Shown in pieces: positions 7,245-14,107 of a stretch of 33,148 nt of DNA (within the stretch, counting starts at the first letter, position 1; every line of letters begins with the position of its first letter). The stretch is from Chloroflexota bacterium (GTDB taxonomy: Bacteria > Chloroflexota > Anaerolineae > VGOG01). The position numbers were made by a program, and so were the translations under genes. The DNA is taken from contig JAUWOY010000035.1 of assembly GCA_030611885.1 (NCBI GenBank), positions 1-33,148 on the forward strand. The letters are read 5' to 3'. A model generated the notes under the pieces. That model saw nothing but the letters and a program-made list of their open reading frames with translations, was not told the DNA's origin and ran no database searches.

Positions 7245-9182
7245 CTATTTCCTCACCTCCAGCACCCGCACGCCCCAGGGCACCAGCGAGAGCTGGAATT
7301 TCCCATCTTGCACCTCCAGCTCGTCCCCGCTTTCGACGTCCAGCATCCGACGGGGCGGCCGCCAGCAGCGCACCGCCTCCTCCAGCGGGACATCGCCGTG
7401 GTTGATGGCCACCAGGAGTTGCGCCCCGTTCTCATCCTCAAGAACGCTCAAGCTCAACGCCGGCTGGCTGGTGTCAAAGAGTGACACGATGCCGGCTTCG
7501 CTCCGCAGGGCCCGGTACAGGCGATGGGCTGGCGACCAGCGATGGACCTCGGTTCCCGATGTCAGCAGCCACTCCAGGGAGCGGGGGCAGAAAAAGGCTT
7601 TCCCGCGGCCCACGGTGTTGACGGTAAGCGCCGGGCGGTCATCCCCGTCCACGGCCAGGACCTGGCCCGTCGTCGGGGCGATGGACAGGCGGGGAGCATC
7701 GGCGGCGGGCACGGCGACCCGTTCCCCCGCCCCCAGGCCGCCGAAGGGCCTGTCCTGAGCGTAGCCGAAGGGCTCCACCAGGCGCAACTCCGCCCGCTCC
7801 CCCTGCGGCGCGGAGAGCAACCCCGGCCATCGCTCCAACTGCACGCCGAAAAGCTCCTCCAGGTTAGGCACTGCACTGCCAAACCCGGCCCACAGCACGC
7901 CTCCCGTCTTCACCCAGGCCTGCAATTGGTACCAGGTGGGAGCCAGCAGGTCGGCGAAGGGCACCAGCAGCAGCCGCACGCCCTCCGGGGGCAACGCCGG
8001 CTCGCGCACGAAGACGGCATCGAAGCCGGCCATCCGGGCTAGAGTGTAGGCTTCGAGCAGAGCTTTGAGAAGCCGCGGGCGGTCCACGCTCCGGAAGGGA
8101 TAGTTGACGTAGAAGGTGGTCGGCACCAGGATGGCCGCCTGGGGAGCTGCGGGAGCCCAGCGGGTGGCATCCACCTGGGCCAGCAGGCGAGCGAAACGGT
8201 GCATCTCCCCGGCCGCCGGCTTCTCACTCCCATCGGCTCGGGTGATGCCGAAGAAGAGTTCAAAGGGATGGTGGGTGTACGGAGGCAAGTCGGCGGTGGC
8301 GAAATCGCTCCAGCACCAGCCCAGGTGACCAGCAGCGCCAGCAGCCCAGGTGCTGAAAAGCAACACACGGAAGTACGCCGCCTGCTCCTCTTCCGCTACC
8401 AGCCCGGTGCTCATGCCAAATTCTTCGGCCAGCACCGGCCGGCCGACGTCGCACAAACGCACCAGGCCAGCCGGGGTATGGGCAAAGCGCAGCGTGTCGT
8501 CGTCGTCGAAATAGATGTGCAGGCTCATAAAATCCTGAACTTGGGCCAGAGCAGTGACGTCGGTCAGGGTGCCATCGGGATAGCCCAGGCCGTTCCCCTT
8601 TAAGTCATCGGCGCCGTCGCCGGCCGCGATGGGTCGCTGAGGGTCTATCGCACGGATGGCGTCGCGAAGGGCGCGCATCCAGCCTGCCAGGATGTGCGTT
8701 TCCCGCTTGCCCGCGTAATGCGTGATCTCGTTGGAGAGGAGCCAACCCAGGATAGAATCATCGTCACGGTAGCGGGCGACGATGGCCTGGACAAAGCGGC
8801 ACGAGCGAGCCATGACCCCAGGATCGGTGTAGAAATCACGGCCCTGCTCCCAGGGGACGGGGAAGTTCATCCCCGACATGTGCCCGACGAAGAAAGTGGG
8901 CAAGGTCATCAAGCCCTGTTCGCGGCACAGAGACAGAAAGGTGTCCAGCTTCTCCAGCGCGTCGGCGCACAGGTTCCCCTCGGCATCGGCGAAGTCGGCG
9001 GTCATCAGGAAGAAGCGGACGGTGTTCAGGCCCAAGGCGTGCATTTCGCGCAAGTCCTGGGCGATGCCTTCAGGATCCCAGTGCGTCCACATCTCGACGG
9101 CGGTGCGCCGCGGCCAGTAGTTCACGCCGATGGGATAGACAGGCCGGCCGTGGCGATCACGGAGAAATCGACAGTGCATCAT
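7245..9182 (-). CDS. GH5-like (clan GH-A) glycoside hydrolase with C-terminal GH42-like domains
   Basis: A 645-aa cytoplasmic protein. The N-terminal TIM barrel (about 1-340) has GVNYWPR at 19-25, LGLNTVRFF at 50-58, the acid/base motif LSNEITHY (E152) and the nucleophile motif VLAEEFGMS (E254), typical of clan GH-A. The remainder has a Rossmann-like segment (AAILVPTTFYVNYPF onward) like the trimerisation domain of GH42 beta-galactosidases, then a small beta-sandwich. Retaining beta-mannosidase, beta-galactosidase or beta-glucosidase activity are all possible; the four GH130 genes make a beta-mannoside substrate attractive but unproven. The ATG overlaps the previous TGA by 4 bp; the next gene starts 1 bp after its stop. 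Residues near 470-478 (GYAQDRPFG) come from a 24-bp repeat insertion. Confidence 0.82.
   Translation of the reverse strand: MMHCRFLRDRHGRPVYPIGVNYWPRRTAVEMWTHWDPEGIAQDLREMHALGLNTVRFFLMTADFADAEGNLCADALEKLDTFLSLCREQGLMTLPTFFVGHMSGMNFPVPWEQGRDFYTDPGVMARSCRFVQAIVARYRDDDSILGWLLSNEITHYAGKRETHILAGWMRALRDAIRAIDPQRPIAAGDGADDLKGNGLGYPDGTLTDVTALAQVQDFMSLHIYFDDDDTLRFAHTPAGLVRLCDVGRPVLAEEFGMSTGLVAEEEQAAYFRVLLFSTWAAGAAGHLGWCWSDFATADLPPYTHHPFELFFGITRADGSEKPAAGEMHRFARLLAQVDATRWAPAAPQAAILVPTTFYVNYPFRSVDRPRLLKALLEAYTLARMAGFDAVFVREPALPPEGVRLLLVPFADLLAPTWYQLQAWVKTGGVLWAGFGSAVPNLEELFGVQLERWPGLLSAPQGERAELRLVEPFGYAQDRPFGGLGAGERVAVPAADAPRLSIAPTTGQVLAVDGDDRPALTVNTVGRGKAFFCPRSLEWLLTSGTEVHRWSPAHRLYRALRSEAGIVSLFDTSQPALSLSVLEDENGAQLLVAINHGDVPLEEAVRCWRPPRRMLDVESGDELEVQDGKFQLSLVPWGVRVLEVRK
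7740..7773. repeat. 24-bp in-frame repeat insertion inside the GH5-like gene
   Basis: The 10-bp word GCCGAAGGGC occurs at 7740-7749 and again at 7764-7773, exactly 24 bp apart, with CTGTCCTGAGCGTA between them. On the coding strand this reads as PFG-YAQDRPFG, an 8-codon insert. I recognise the AQDRPF-type segment as a dispersed repeat found in Chloroflexi genomes and metagenomes; that is memory, not a search. It falls in the non-catalytic C-terminal part of the protein. Confidence 0.6.
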
Positions 9183-9976
9183 CTTTTGTCTGACTCCTTT
9201 GAGTGTTCTGAGCTCCTCTTCTGCACAATCAGAAGCTCCCGATGCTCGTTCGTCTCAATTCCCTTCGGTGTGCGATACTCTGTGATGATCTGAGCGACTT
9301 GACGCCAGTGCTTCTCGATGTTGAAATCCTCCGGGAGAGGGACGGACTGGAGCCAAAAAATGAGTGATTCGACATCGCGAAACCAGTAGCGAACGTCGTA
9401 CTCTGCACGAGCGATTATAGCGCACCCGTTCTGTTGAAACTGCTCAACCAACGTGGGCATTTCTTGCCACCAGCCTTCACCATAACTTTCAGGCCCCCAG
9501 CCAAAAGCAGCGAGTATGTTCTGTGTGTTTCTCCTGCCAACTTGCTGCGTGATGAAGATGCCGTCGGAGCGCAGAACACGGACGATCTCTTCGACATACA
9601 CAGAAGCGTGCCGGTTCAACACGACATCATAGGCGGCGTCGGGAAATCCAAGGGCCTCGGCGCGCACTACCTCAAAAGAGACTTTATCTACCAACGATGG
9701 CGGTGTGTTCTGTCGCGCCACCTGGATCATGGTGGGATCGGCGTCAATGCCCACCCCGGCGCCAAAGTGGGGCGCCAGGGCGAGAAACCGTTTGCCCTCG
9801 CCTGTGCCGATGTCAAGGACATGACTGGAGGGTTGGAGATAGCGGCGCACTACATCAGCGTAGTCCCAGGGGACGGGATCACGATCATCTTGCACGCGCG
9901 AGAAATCCCACCCCCGGCGTTCACCGACAGAGGCGGCGATGCGTCTCAAGTCCTCAAGCGTCACGGGGCGTTCCAT
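9179..9976 (-). CDS. Class I SAM-dependent methyltransferase
   Basis: A 265-aa protein with the Rossmann methyltransferase motifs: motif I VLDIGTGEGKRF at about 53-64, acidic motif II GIDADPTMI at about 75-83, VVRAEALGFPDAAYDVVLNR (motifs post-II to IV) and VEEIVRVLRSDGIFITQQ (motif V/VI) at about 128-145. The C-terminal half (WFRDVESLIFWLQSVPLPEDFN) probably forms the acceptor site. The substrate cannot be assigned. The ATG overlaps the end of the HIT gene by 16 bp, with no clear Shine-Dalgarno, so it is probably translated by coupling; the TGA overlaps the GH5-like ATG. It is not closely related to the other methyltransferase at 11628-12506. Confidence 0.82.
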   Translation of the reverse strand: MERPVTLEDLRRIAASVGERRGWDFSRVQDDRDPVPWDYADVVRRYLQPSSHVLDIGTGEGKRFLALAPHFGAGVGIDADPTMIQVARQNTPPSLVDKVSFEVVRAEALGFPDAAYDVVLNRHASVYVEEIVRVLRSDGIFITQQVGRRNTQNILAAFGWGPESYGEGWWQEMPTLVEQFQQNGCAIIARAEYDVRYWFRDVESLIFWLQSVPLPEDFNIEKHWRQVAQIITEYRTPKGIETNEHRELLIVQKRSSEHSKESDKR

Positions 9977-10380
9977 TCGTGCAGTAGCAGTTTCTCCAAA
10001 AGTTCGTCCTTGTCATACTGCAATGCTGGGAATTTGGGCCAGGCGTCCAAGCCATCATCATCGAATCCTGGGATCAGGTGGATATGCAGATGCGGCACCG
10101 ATTGCTGTGCCGATACCCCGCTGGCGTGTAGGAGATTCACACCTGACGAGCCGATCCGGTCATTGTAGTGGATAGCGAGCTTCTTGACAGCAACAATGAG
10201 ATGCTCCAATAAAGCTTCCGGAGCAGTATACAGATCGGGGTAATGCGCTTTGGGTGCCACGACTGTGTGACCATATGCTTCCAACGTTTTCGGTAGGAAG
10301 CAGATGACCTCGGCGTCTTGATAAATGATCCAAGACGGAATCCTGCCTGCCACGATTTCGCAGATGACGCAGTTAGTCAT
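9961..10380 (-). CDS. HIT family nucleotide-binding hydrolase
   Basis: A 139-aa protein with the histidine-triad signature PHLHIHLIP near residues 95-103 and an N-terminal C-x2-C (NCVICEIV), as in many HIT proteins that bind zinc. GHTVVAPKAHYPDL near 37-50 is also typical. Family members hydrolyse nucleotide phosphoramidates, dinucleoside polyphosphates or nucleotidyl sugars (GalT is a distant relative); the exact substrate is unknown. The ATG overlaps the TGA of the GrpB gene by 4 bp. Its position in an operon with mannose-1-phosphate-producing candidates leaves open a nucleotide-sugar role, but this is speculation. Confidence 0.88.
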   Translation of the reverse strand: MTNCVICEIVAGRIPSWIIYQDAEVICFLPKTLEAYGHTVVAPKAHYPDLYTAPEALLEHLIVAVKKLAIHYNDRIGSSGVNLLHASGVSAQQSVPHLHIHLIPGFDDDGLDAWPKFPALQYDKDELLEKLLLHEWNAP

Positions 10381-10916
10381 AATCCATCTATGTGGATCTC
10401 CCCCTCAGCTATTCTTAATACCGACTCAATGAATTCGGCCTTGCCTGGGGTGTAGAAATCACGATTGCCTCGAGATTTCCGTGCCAGTTCCCTCTTGAGC
10501 CTGGCATATTCCCTGGCCGCTTCTTTGTGCTGGCGAAGATAGTCTCGGAAACGTATATAGCTTTTCCAAGAGTCGCTGTCCCATTCAACCATGTGCAGGT
10601 AGTGCGTCCTTCTACTTGGATCCCCTTTAGCGAAGAAAAACCTTCCGGGACGCCCCTCATATGCTTTGTATTCATACCCCAAGCATTCAAGCGGTTTAAT
10701 GCATTTCTCTGCATCTTCCAGCCGCCGGACGGCTACGGCTATATCAATGATGGGTTTGGCCTCAAGTCCAGGGATGGCCGTGCTTCCAACGTGTTGAATG
10801 TCCATCACGTACGTGCCGATAGAAGCGCGCAATACACGCTCCTCCTCAGCAAAAAGGCTCTCCCACTCAGAAGAGTAAGGAACGAGTTTCACGGTTCCTC
10901 GTTGTAAACCGATCAT
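10377..10916 (-). CDS. GrpB/UPF0157 family nucleotidyltransferase-like protein
   Basis: A 179-aa protein from the chosen ATG. Family signs: VKLVPYSSEW near the N-terminus, IQHVGSTAIPGLEAKPIIDIAV at about 40-61 (the nucleotidyltransferase-like GS...D-x-D core), RTHYLHMVE at about 103-111 and FRDYLRQHKEAAREYARLKREL in the C-terminal helix. The family belongs to the polymerase beta superfamily; its biochemical role is not established. The start at 10916 overlaps the GNAT stop (ATGA); a longer in-frame start at 11021 would overlap that gene by over 100 bp and is rejected. Confidence 0.88.
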   Translation of the reverse strand: MIGLQRGTVKLVPYSSEWESLFAEEERVLRASIGTYVMDIQHVGSTAIPGLEAKPIIDIAVAVRRLEDAEKCIKPLECLGYEYKAYEGRPGRFFFAKGDPSRRTHYLHMVEWDSDSWKSYIRFRDYLRQHKEAAREYARLKRELARKSRGNRDFYTPGKAEFIESVLRIAEGEIHIDGL

Positions 10917-11356
10917 AATCCCGGCCGCCTCAGAGCTTTGCGGAAGAAGATCTCCCCGATTCCTCCCTCGTTTATGCCCACGATAAAGCCACACTCTTCG
11001 AAGCTGACGTGCCGGTGCCACGCTTGCGGCTCTAGCTCGTTGGCCTGCGAAGAGCTGTACAATGCCGTATGCCCTTGTTCACGCAGGACGTTTTCCAGAT
11101 AGTGCAGTATGGCCCTGCTGATGCCCTGGTGGCGCTGGTCTTCCACTACCCAGATGAGGGCGATGTAGGGCACAGTTGACCACAGGTACTCGAGGCGCAG
11201 ATAGCCGACCAACTGCCCTGCCTTTTCCGCCACAATGATCTCGCGCTGGGCTATTTTGCGTCTGATGATCTCCGCCGACATGGTCGAGTGATCCAGGGCG
11301 ATGCATCCGTCCAGGTCCGTCTGACTAGCAAATCGGACTTCGATTTGGTCAGTCAC
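10913..11356 (-). CDS. GNAT family N-acetyltransferase
   Basis: A 147-aa acetyltransferase of the GNAT fold. Motif A, with the acetyl-CoA pyrophosphate loop DQRHQGISRAIL, is at about 73-84 and follows the beta-4 strand YIALIWVVE; the C-terminal WHRHVSFEECGFIVG matches motif B (N-A-x-x-F/Y-x-x-x-GF pattern, here with an aromatic and a Gly-Phe). It starts with GTG, 8 nt after GGAGTG. It is the first gene of the twelve-gene coupled run; the acceptor (amine, antibiotic, protein or sugar amine) cannot be predicted. No convincing promoter was found in the 270 bp upstream, which is full of inverted repeats. Confidence 0.85.
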   Translation of the reverse strand: MTDQIEVRFASQTDLDGCIALDHSTMSAEIIRRKIAQREIIVAEKAGQLVGYLRLEYLWSTVPYIALIWVVEDQRHQGISRAILHYLENVLREQGHTALYSSSQANELEPQAWHRHVSFEECGFIVGINEGGIGEIFFRKALRRPGL

Positions 11357-11416
11357 GTTGTGGCACTCCTTTGCGTGCCTGGATGATCAGGGTGAGCGGC
11401 AGCAGACCTCTTGATG

Positions 11417-11481
11417 GGTAGCAGGCCAATCGCATTGGCCGTCTTGGGCTGAACAACGCCCAACGCGGTTGGGCTGCTACC
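11417..11481. repeat. Nested palindromic intergenic repeat
   Basis: Two inverted arms (starting GGTAGCAGGCCAATCG at 11417 and ending GGTTGGGCTGCTACC at 11481) each contain their own palindrome: GGCCAAT-CGC-ATTGGCC at 11424-11440 and GCCCAAC-GCG-GTTGGGC at 11458-11474. The whole can fold as one long hairpin or two small ones. It lies upstream of the GNAT gene and is probably a dispersed element. It may also terminate or attenuate transcription between the methyltransferase and the GNAT operon. Confidence 0.7.
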
Positions 11482-11565
11482 TTTTTCTGAGAGAACTCTC
11501 ATGGTGGTGCCTGGATCCGAGCCATTTCTTAGCACCCCAAAGCAGGGGGATAGAAGATGCAGAAC

Positions 11566-11656
11566 ACTGTCAACGGATTTTCGGAACGGATTGAACGGAA
11601 GATGCCGCGCACGGAGCCCTAATCCGTTCAATCCGCTCCCCGAATCCGTTGACAGT
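11566..11656. repeat. 91-bp MITE-like palindromic element
   Basis: The ends are perfect 14-bp inverted repeats: ACTGTCAACGGATT at 11566-11579 and AATCCGTTGACAGT at 11643-11656. The inner parts (ACGGATTGAACGGA against TCCGTTCAATCCG) also pair, so nearly the whole element forms a hairpin with a loop around 11602-11621. It has no coding capacity of its own. Its right end lies inside the methyltransferase reading frame and encodes the last residues and the stop codon of that gene. Confidence 0.75.
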
Positions 11657-12506
11657 TCCACTCATCCCCCCGCTTTGACGTGCTATGAGCCATTTTGCGT
11701 GCGCGGATGATGAGCGTGTGGGGCAGCTTGCGCATGATCTGGTATTCCTGAGAGGCAGGATCGAACTCGGGCACGTAGGGGAGGCAGGCTAGCTCTTGCG
11801 GCGATGCTTTCGCCACGTCCTCAATGTTCTGTTCCACCAGCCGCTCCAGCGTGAAGCCGGCCTCGATCAGCTCGTTGACGATCTGCTCCAGGGTGCGCAA
11901 GTGGCCCCGCATCCGGGCGGTGGTGCCGTCTTCGTAGGTCCAATCCCACTCCTCCACGTCGGGCCAGGCGGCGTAGTCCCCGACTTCAGTCGCGTCCGGG
12001 TCACCAGCCAGGTGCCAGCCCACCGCCTGAAACCAGGGATGGCTGAGGCAGAAGACGAACAGGCCGCCCGGCACCAGCACGCGCCACGCTTCATCGTAGG
12101 CCCGCCGCAGGTCGGTCACGTAGTCGAAGGCATAGGACGAGAGAGCGATGTCGAAGCTGCCGTCGGGGAAGGCGCTCAGGTGCTCGGCCACACCGACGAT
12201 AAATTGTACCTCAACATCGCTCTTAAGCGCAAGTCGCCGGGCGTGATCGATCTGGGCCGGCGAGGGGTCCACGCCGACGCAGGTGGCGCCCCGTTTGGTC
12301 AGGGCGATGCTGTTCTGGCCGCCGCCGCAGCCGATCTCGATGACTCGCTTGCCGGCCACATCGCCCAGCAAGCGCAGTTCCCGCTCGCCGGGGGCCAATG
12401 AGCCGTAATGCACATCGTCGGTCGAGATGCGCGTGTTGGCCTGGTAGCGGGCCGCGATGGTATCTCAACTGCGGCGGTTCAGTTCGATGGTCTGGTGCTC
12501 GTACAT
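11628..12506 (-). pseudogene. Class I SAM-dependent methyltransferase interrupted by an in-frame TGA
   Basis: The full frame from the ATG at 12506 would encode 292 residues: MYEHQTIELNRRS, then TGA at 12465-12467, then DTIAARYQ and onward. The N-R-R-S-W-D-x-x-A-x-x-Y pattern common in this methyltransferase group predicts Trp at the TGA, so a TGG to TGA change is likely. Downstream the fold is complete: VIEIGCGGGQNS (motif I), CVGVDPS (motif II), FPDGSFDIALSSYAFDY, and AWRVLVPGGLFVFCLSHPWF. A GTG at 12413 could start a 261-aa product lacking the first 31 residues. TGA is a normal stop elsewhere in this window, so general recoding is unlikely. The C-terminal WNCQRIRGAD comes from the 91-bp palindromic element. 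A sequencing error remains possible. Confidence 0.7.
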
Positions 12507-13732
12507 CTTTCGCCACCTCTCATCAATGTGACGAAGCAAGCCACGACGGTCAGCCAGAAGATCAGCCCAATCCAGCCCAGAATCCTGGGGAAGAAGCGAG
12601 AGCCGTACCACCAGGCCGGCGGTGGTACGAACTTGTGAAAGAAGTGAGGGCCAGCGTTCAAGGAGATGAAAACGAGATCAATCAAACAGAGGGCGTAGAA
12701 GAAAGGCTTCGCCCTCCGGTCGTAGAGCCAGGCATAGAGGGCCAACAGGGCCAGCCCCCAGACGAGGAACTGCTCGTTGACCACCTTCGAGGTGGCATAA
12801 TAGGCCAGGCAGAGTAGGGCCGCGCCCTTGACCAGGAAAGCCAGGCGATCCGACCACCTATCAACCGTCCACTGTCGTGCTCTGAACAGCACGGCCAGGT
12901 ACAGGAGAGGAAACAGGACGGCGAAGGCGTAAGTGGTAGGCAGGCCCAGACTGTCTCTCAGATCTGGATTGATCACTCGCCAGAGCCAGTACCCGACGTT
13001 CAGGTTCTGCGGCGGGCGCGTGGTGTGGGTGGCGAAAACGCCCAGATAGGAGCGGGCGTCGGTCAGCAGGAAGGGCAGCGAGATGGCGAGGGGCACCAGG
13101 CAGAAGCAGAGGGTGTAGCGCAGCGCCGCCGTCAGGTTTCGCTCTCTTTTCCACACGTAGAAGACGAAGAAGGGCAGATAGAAGGCGGTGTAGAAGCCCT
13201 TGAAGCCGACCGATACCCCCAGCACCAGGGCGCTCCAGACGTCTCGCTCGTCGGCCAGAAGAAGGATGGAGACCAGGACGAGAAGAGCCGGCAAGGCGTC
13301 GAACATGCCCCACATGCTGGAAACAGCGATGGCGATGGGGTTGAGGAAATAGGCCGCCGTCACCGTCAGCGCCGTCCGCCGGCTAGCGGTCACCCGCTGT
13401 ACCAGCCGCCACAACAACAAAGCGCAAGCCAGGTCGGCCAGGATGAGAGGCAGCTTCAGGGCCAGGTTGAAGACCCACTGGCTCCCGGAGAGCTTGAAGG
13501 CCACGTAGCCCAGCCAGCAGAGGATGCTCCACAGCGGGGGATAGGCGAAGGGCAGCTCCGATTCGATGGCGTAGGGGCTCTGCCCGGCGTCCATGGCCTC
13601 CCCCACCAGCTTCCAGACCTTGAGGTCCCAGGGGTCTTCGGTGACTGGGGCTAGAACAAGCCGCAGCAGCGTGCCGAACAGCAGAATCCAAAAGATTGGC
13701 GAACGCAAAGCTCGTTTCACTACGTCAGACAT
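12479..13732 (-). CDS. Polytopic membrane protein, probable GT-C type mannosyltransferase-like
   Basis: A 417-aa integral membrane protein with about ten hydrophobic segments. It begins MSDVVKRALRSP, then TM1, then a loop with an acidic EDPWDLKVW motif at about 34-42, where GT-C glycosyltransferases carry their catalytic Asp. AYPPLWSILCW, SMWGMFDALPALLVLVS and VGFKGFYTAFYLP further resemble GPI-mannosyltransferase or DUF2029-like polyprenyl-phosphate-sugar-dependent enzymes. It would transfer a sugar from a lipid-phosphate donor on the outer face of the membrane. The start at 13732 has AGGAGG 8 nt upstream; an in-frame start at 13810 lies in the terminator region and is rejected. The last 28 bp overlap the following methyltransferase frame. 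Confidence 0.72.
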   Translation of the reverse strand: MSDVVKRALRSPIFWILLFGTLLRLVLAPVTEDPWDLKVWKLVGEAMDAGQSPYAIESELPFAYPPLWSILCWLGYVAFKLSGSQWVFNLALKLPLILADLACALLLWRLVQRVTASRRTALTVTAAYFLNPIAIAVSSMWGMFDALPALLVLVSILLLADERDVWSALVLGVSVGFKGFYTAFYLPFFVFYVWKRERNLTAALRYTLCFCLVPLAISLPFLLTDARSYLGVFATHTTRPPQNLNVGYWLWRVINPDLRDSLGLPTTYAFAVLFPLLYLAVLFRARQWTVDRWSDRLAFLVKGAALLCLAYYATSKVVNEQFLVWGLALLALYAWLYDRRAKPFFYALCLIDLVFISLNAGPHFFHKFVPPPAWWYGSRFFPRILGWIGLIFWLTVVACFVTLMRGGERCTSTRPSN

Positions 13733-13753
13733 GAGGATTTCCTCCTGGGCATA

Positions 13754-13796
13754 ATCAAAAAGAAGCGGTGCAGCAGTGATCAGGACACCGCACCGC
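13754..13796 (-). terminator. Rho-independent terminator closing the Dpp/Opp operon
   Basis: On the minus strand GCGGTGC (13790-13796) pairs with GCACCGC (13765-13771), with further weak pairing inside the 18-nt loop, followed at once by TTCTTTTTGATT. It lies about 70 nt after the small membrane protein gene. Only about 20 bp separate it from the Shine-Dalgarno of the next gene (13732), so the next gene relies either on read-through or on a promoter inside this interval. Confidence 0.7.
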
Positions 13797-13864
13797 CCTT
13801 TACACCCCAACGCTGACCCGATGGGGGCAGATGCAGAAAATAGGTCGCTTCGGCTAAGCTCCCT

Positions 13865-14107
13865 TCAATCTTCCTCCCCTTCCTCCATCATATCCGGAGG
13901 CTTTGCCTCGGGCTTCCTGACGGGCAGGCGAGCCTGCCGACGCACGTCCCATATCACGAGTGCCAGGAAGATGGAGCTGATCACGAAGGCGATCACGCTA
14001 ACCACGAACTCCGCTGAGCCCCAGGGCAAGAAGGGCAGCGGGATGAGGGAAAGGGTGACGAGGAAAACGCCTATGGTGAAAGCGATCCTGCCTATAGTAG
14101 GTGCCAT
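13865..14107 (-). CDS. Small membrane protein, unrecognised
   Basis: An 80-aa protein with two hydrophobic helices (about 8-28 and 33-53), a basic stretch DVRRQARLPVRKPEAK after the second helix and an acidic tail MMEEGEED. I do not recognise a family. Its ATG overlaps the end of the OppF-like gene by 16 bp, and the terminator follows directly, so it is the last cistron of the importer operon. Its charge pattern puts the C-terminal tail in the cytoplasm. A role as an accessory subunit of the importer is only a guess from position. Confidence 0.65.
   Translation of the reverse strand: MAPTIGRIAFTIGVFLVTLSLIPLPFLPWGSAEFVVSVIAFVISSIFLALVIWDVRRQARLPVRKPEAKPPDMMEEGEED

Noticed and set aside
10377-11021. 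Longer GrpB start at 11021
   Set aside because: It would overlap the GNAT gene by over 100 bp and adds a non-family Arg-rich N-terminus; the ATGA overlap at 10916 is better.
11566-11656. Terminator for the methyltransferase gene
   Set aside because: The hairpin is far longer than an intrinsic terminator, has no T-run and its arm lies within the reading frame; a dispersed element explains it better, though it could still stop transcription.
12465-12467. TGA as selenocysteine or reassigned tryptophan
   Set aside because: No SECIS-like structure was recognised, selenocysteine has no role at this conserved Trp, and TGA ends many genes here in 4-bp overlaps.
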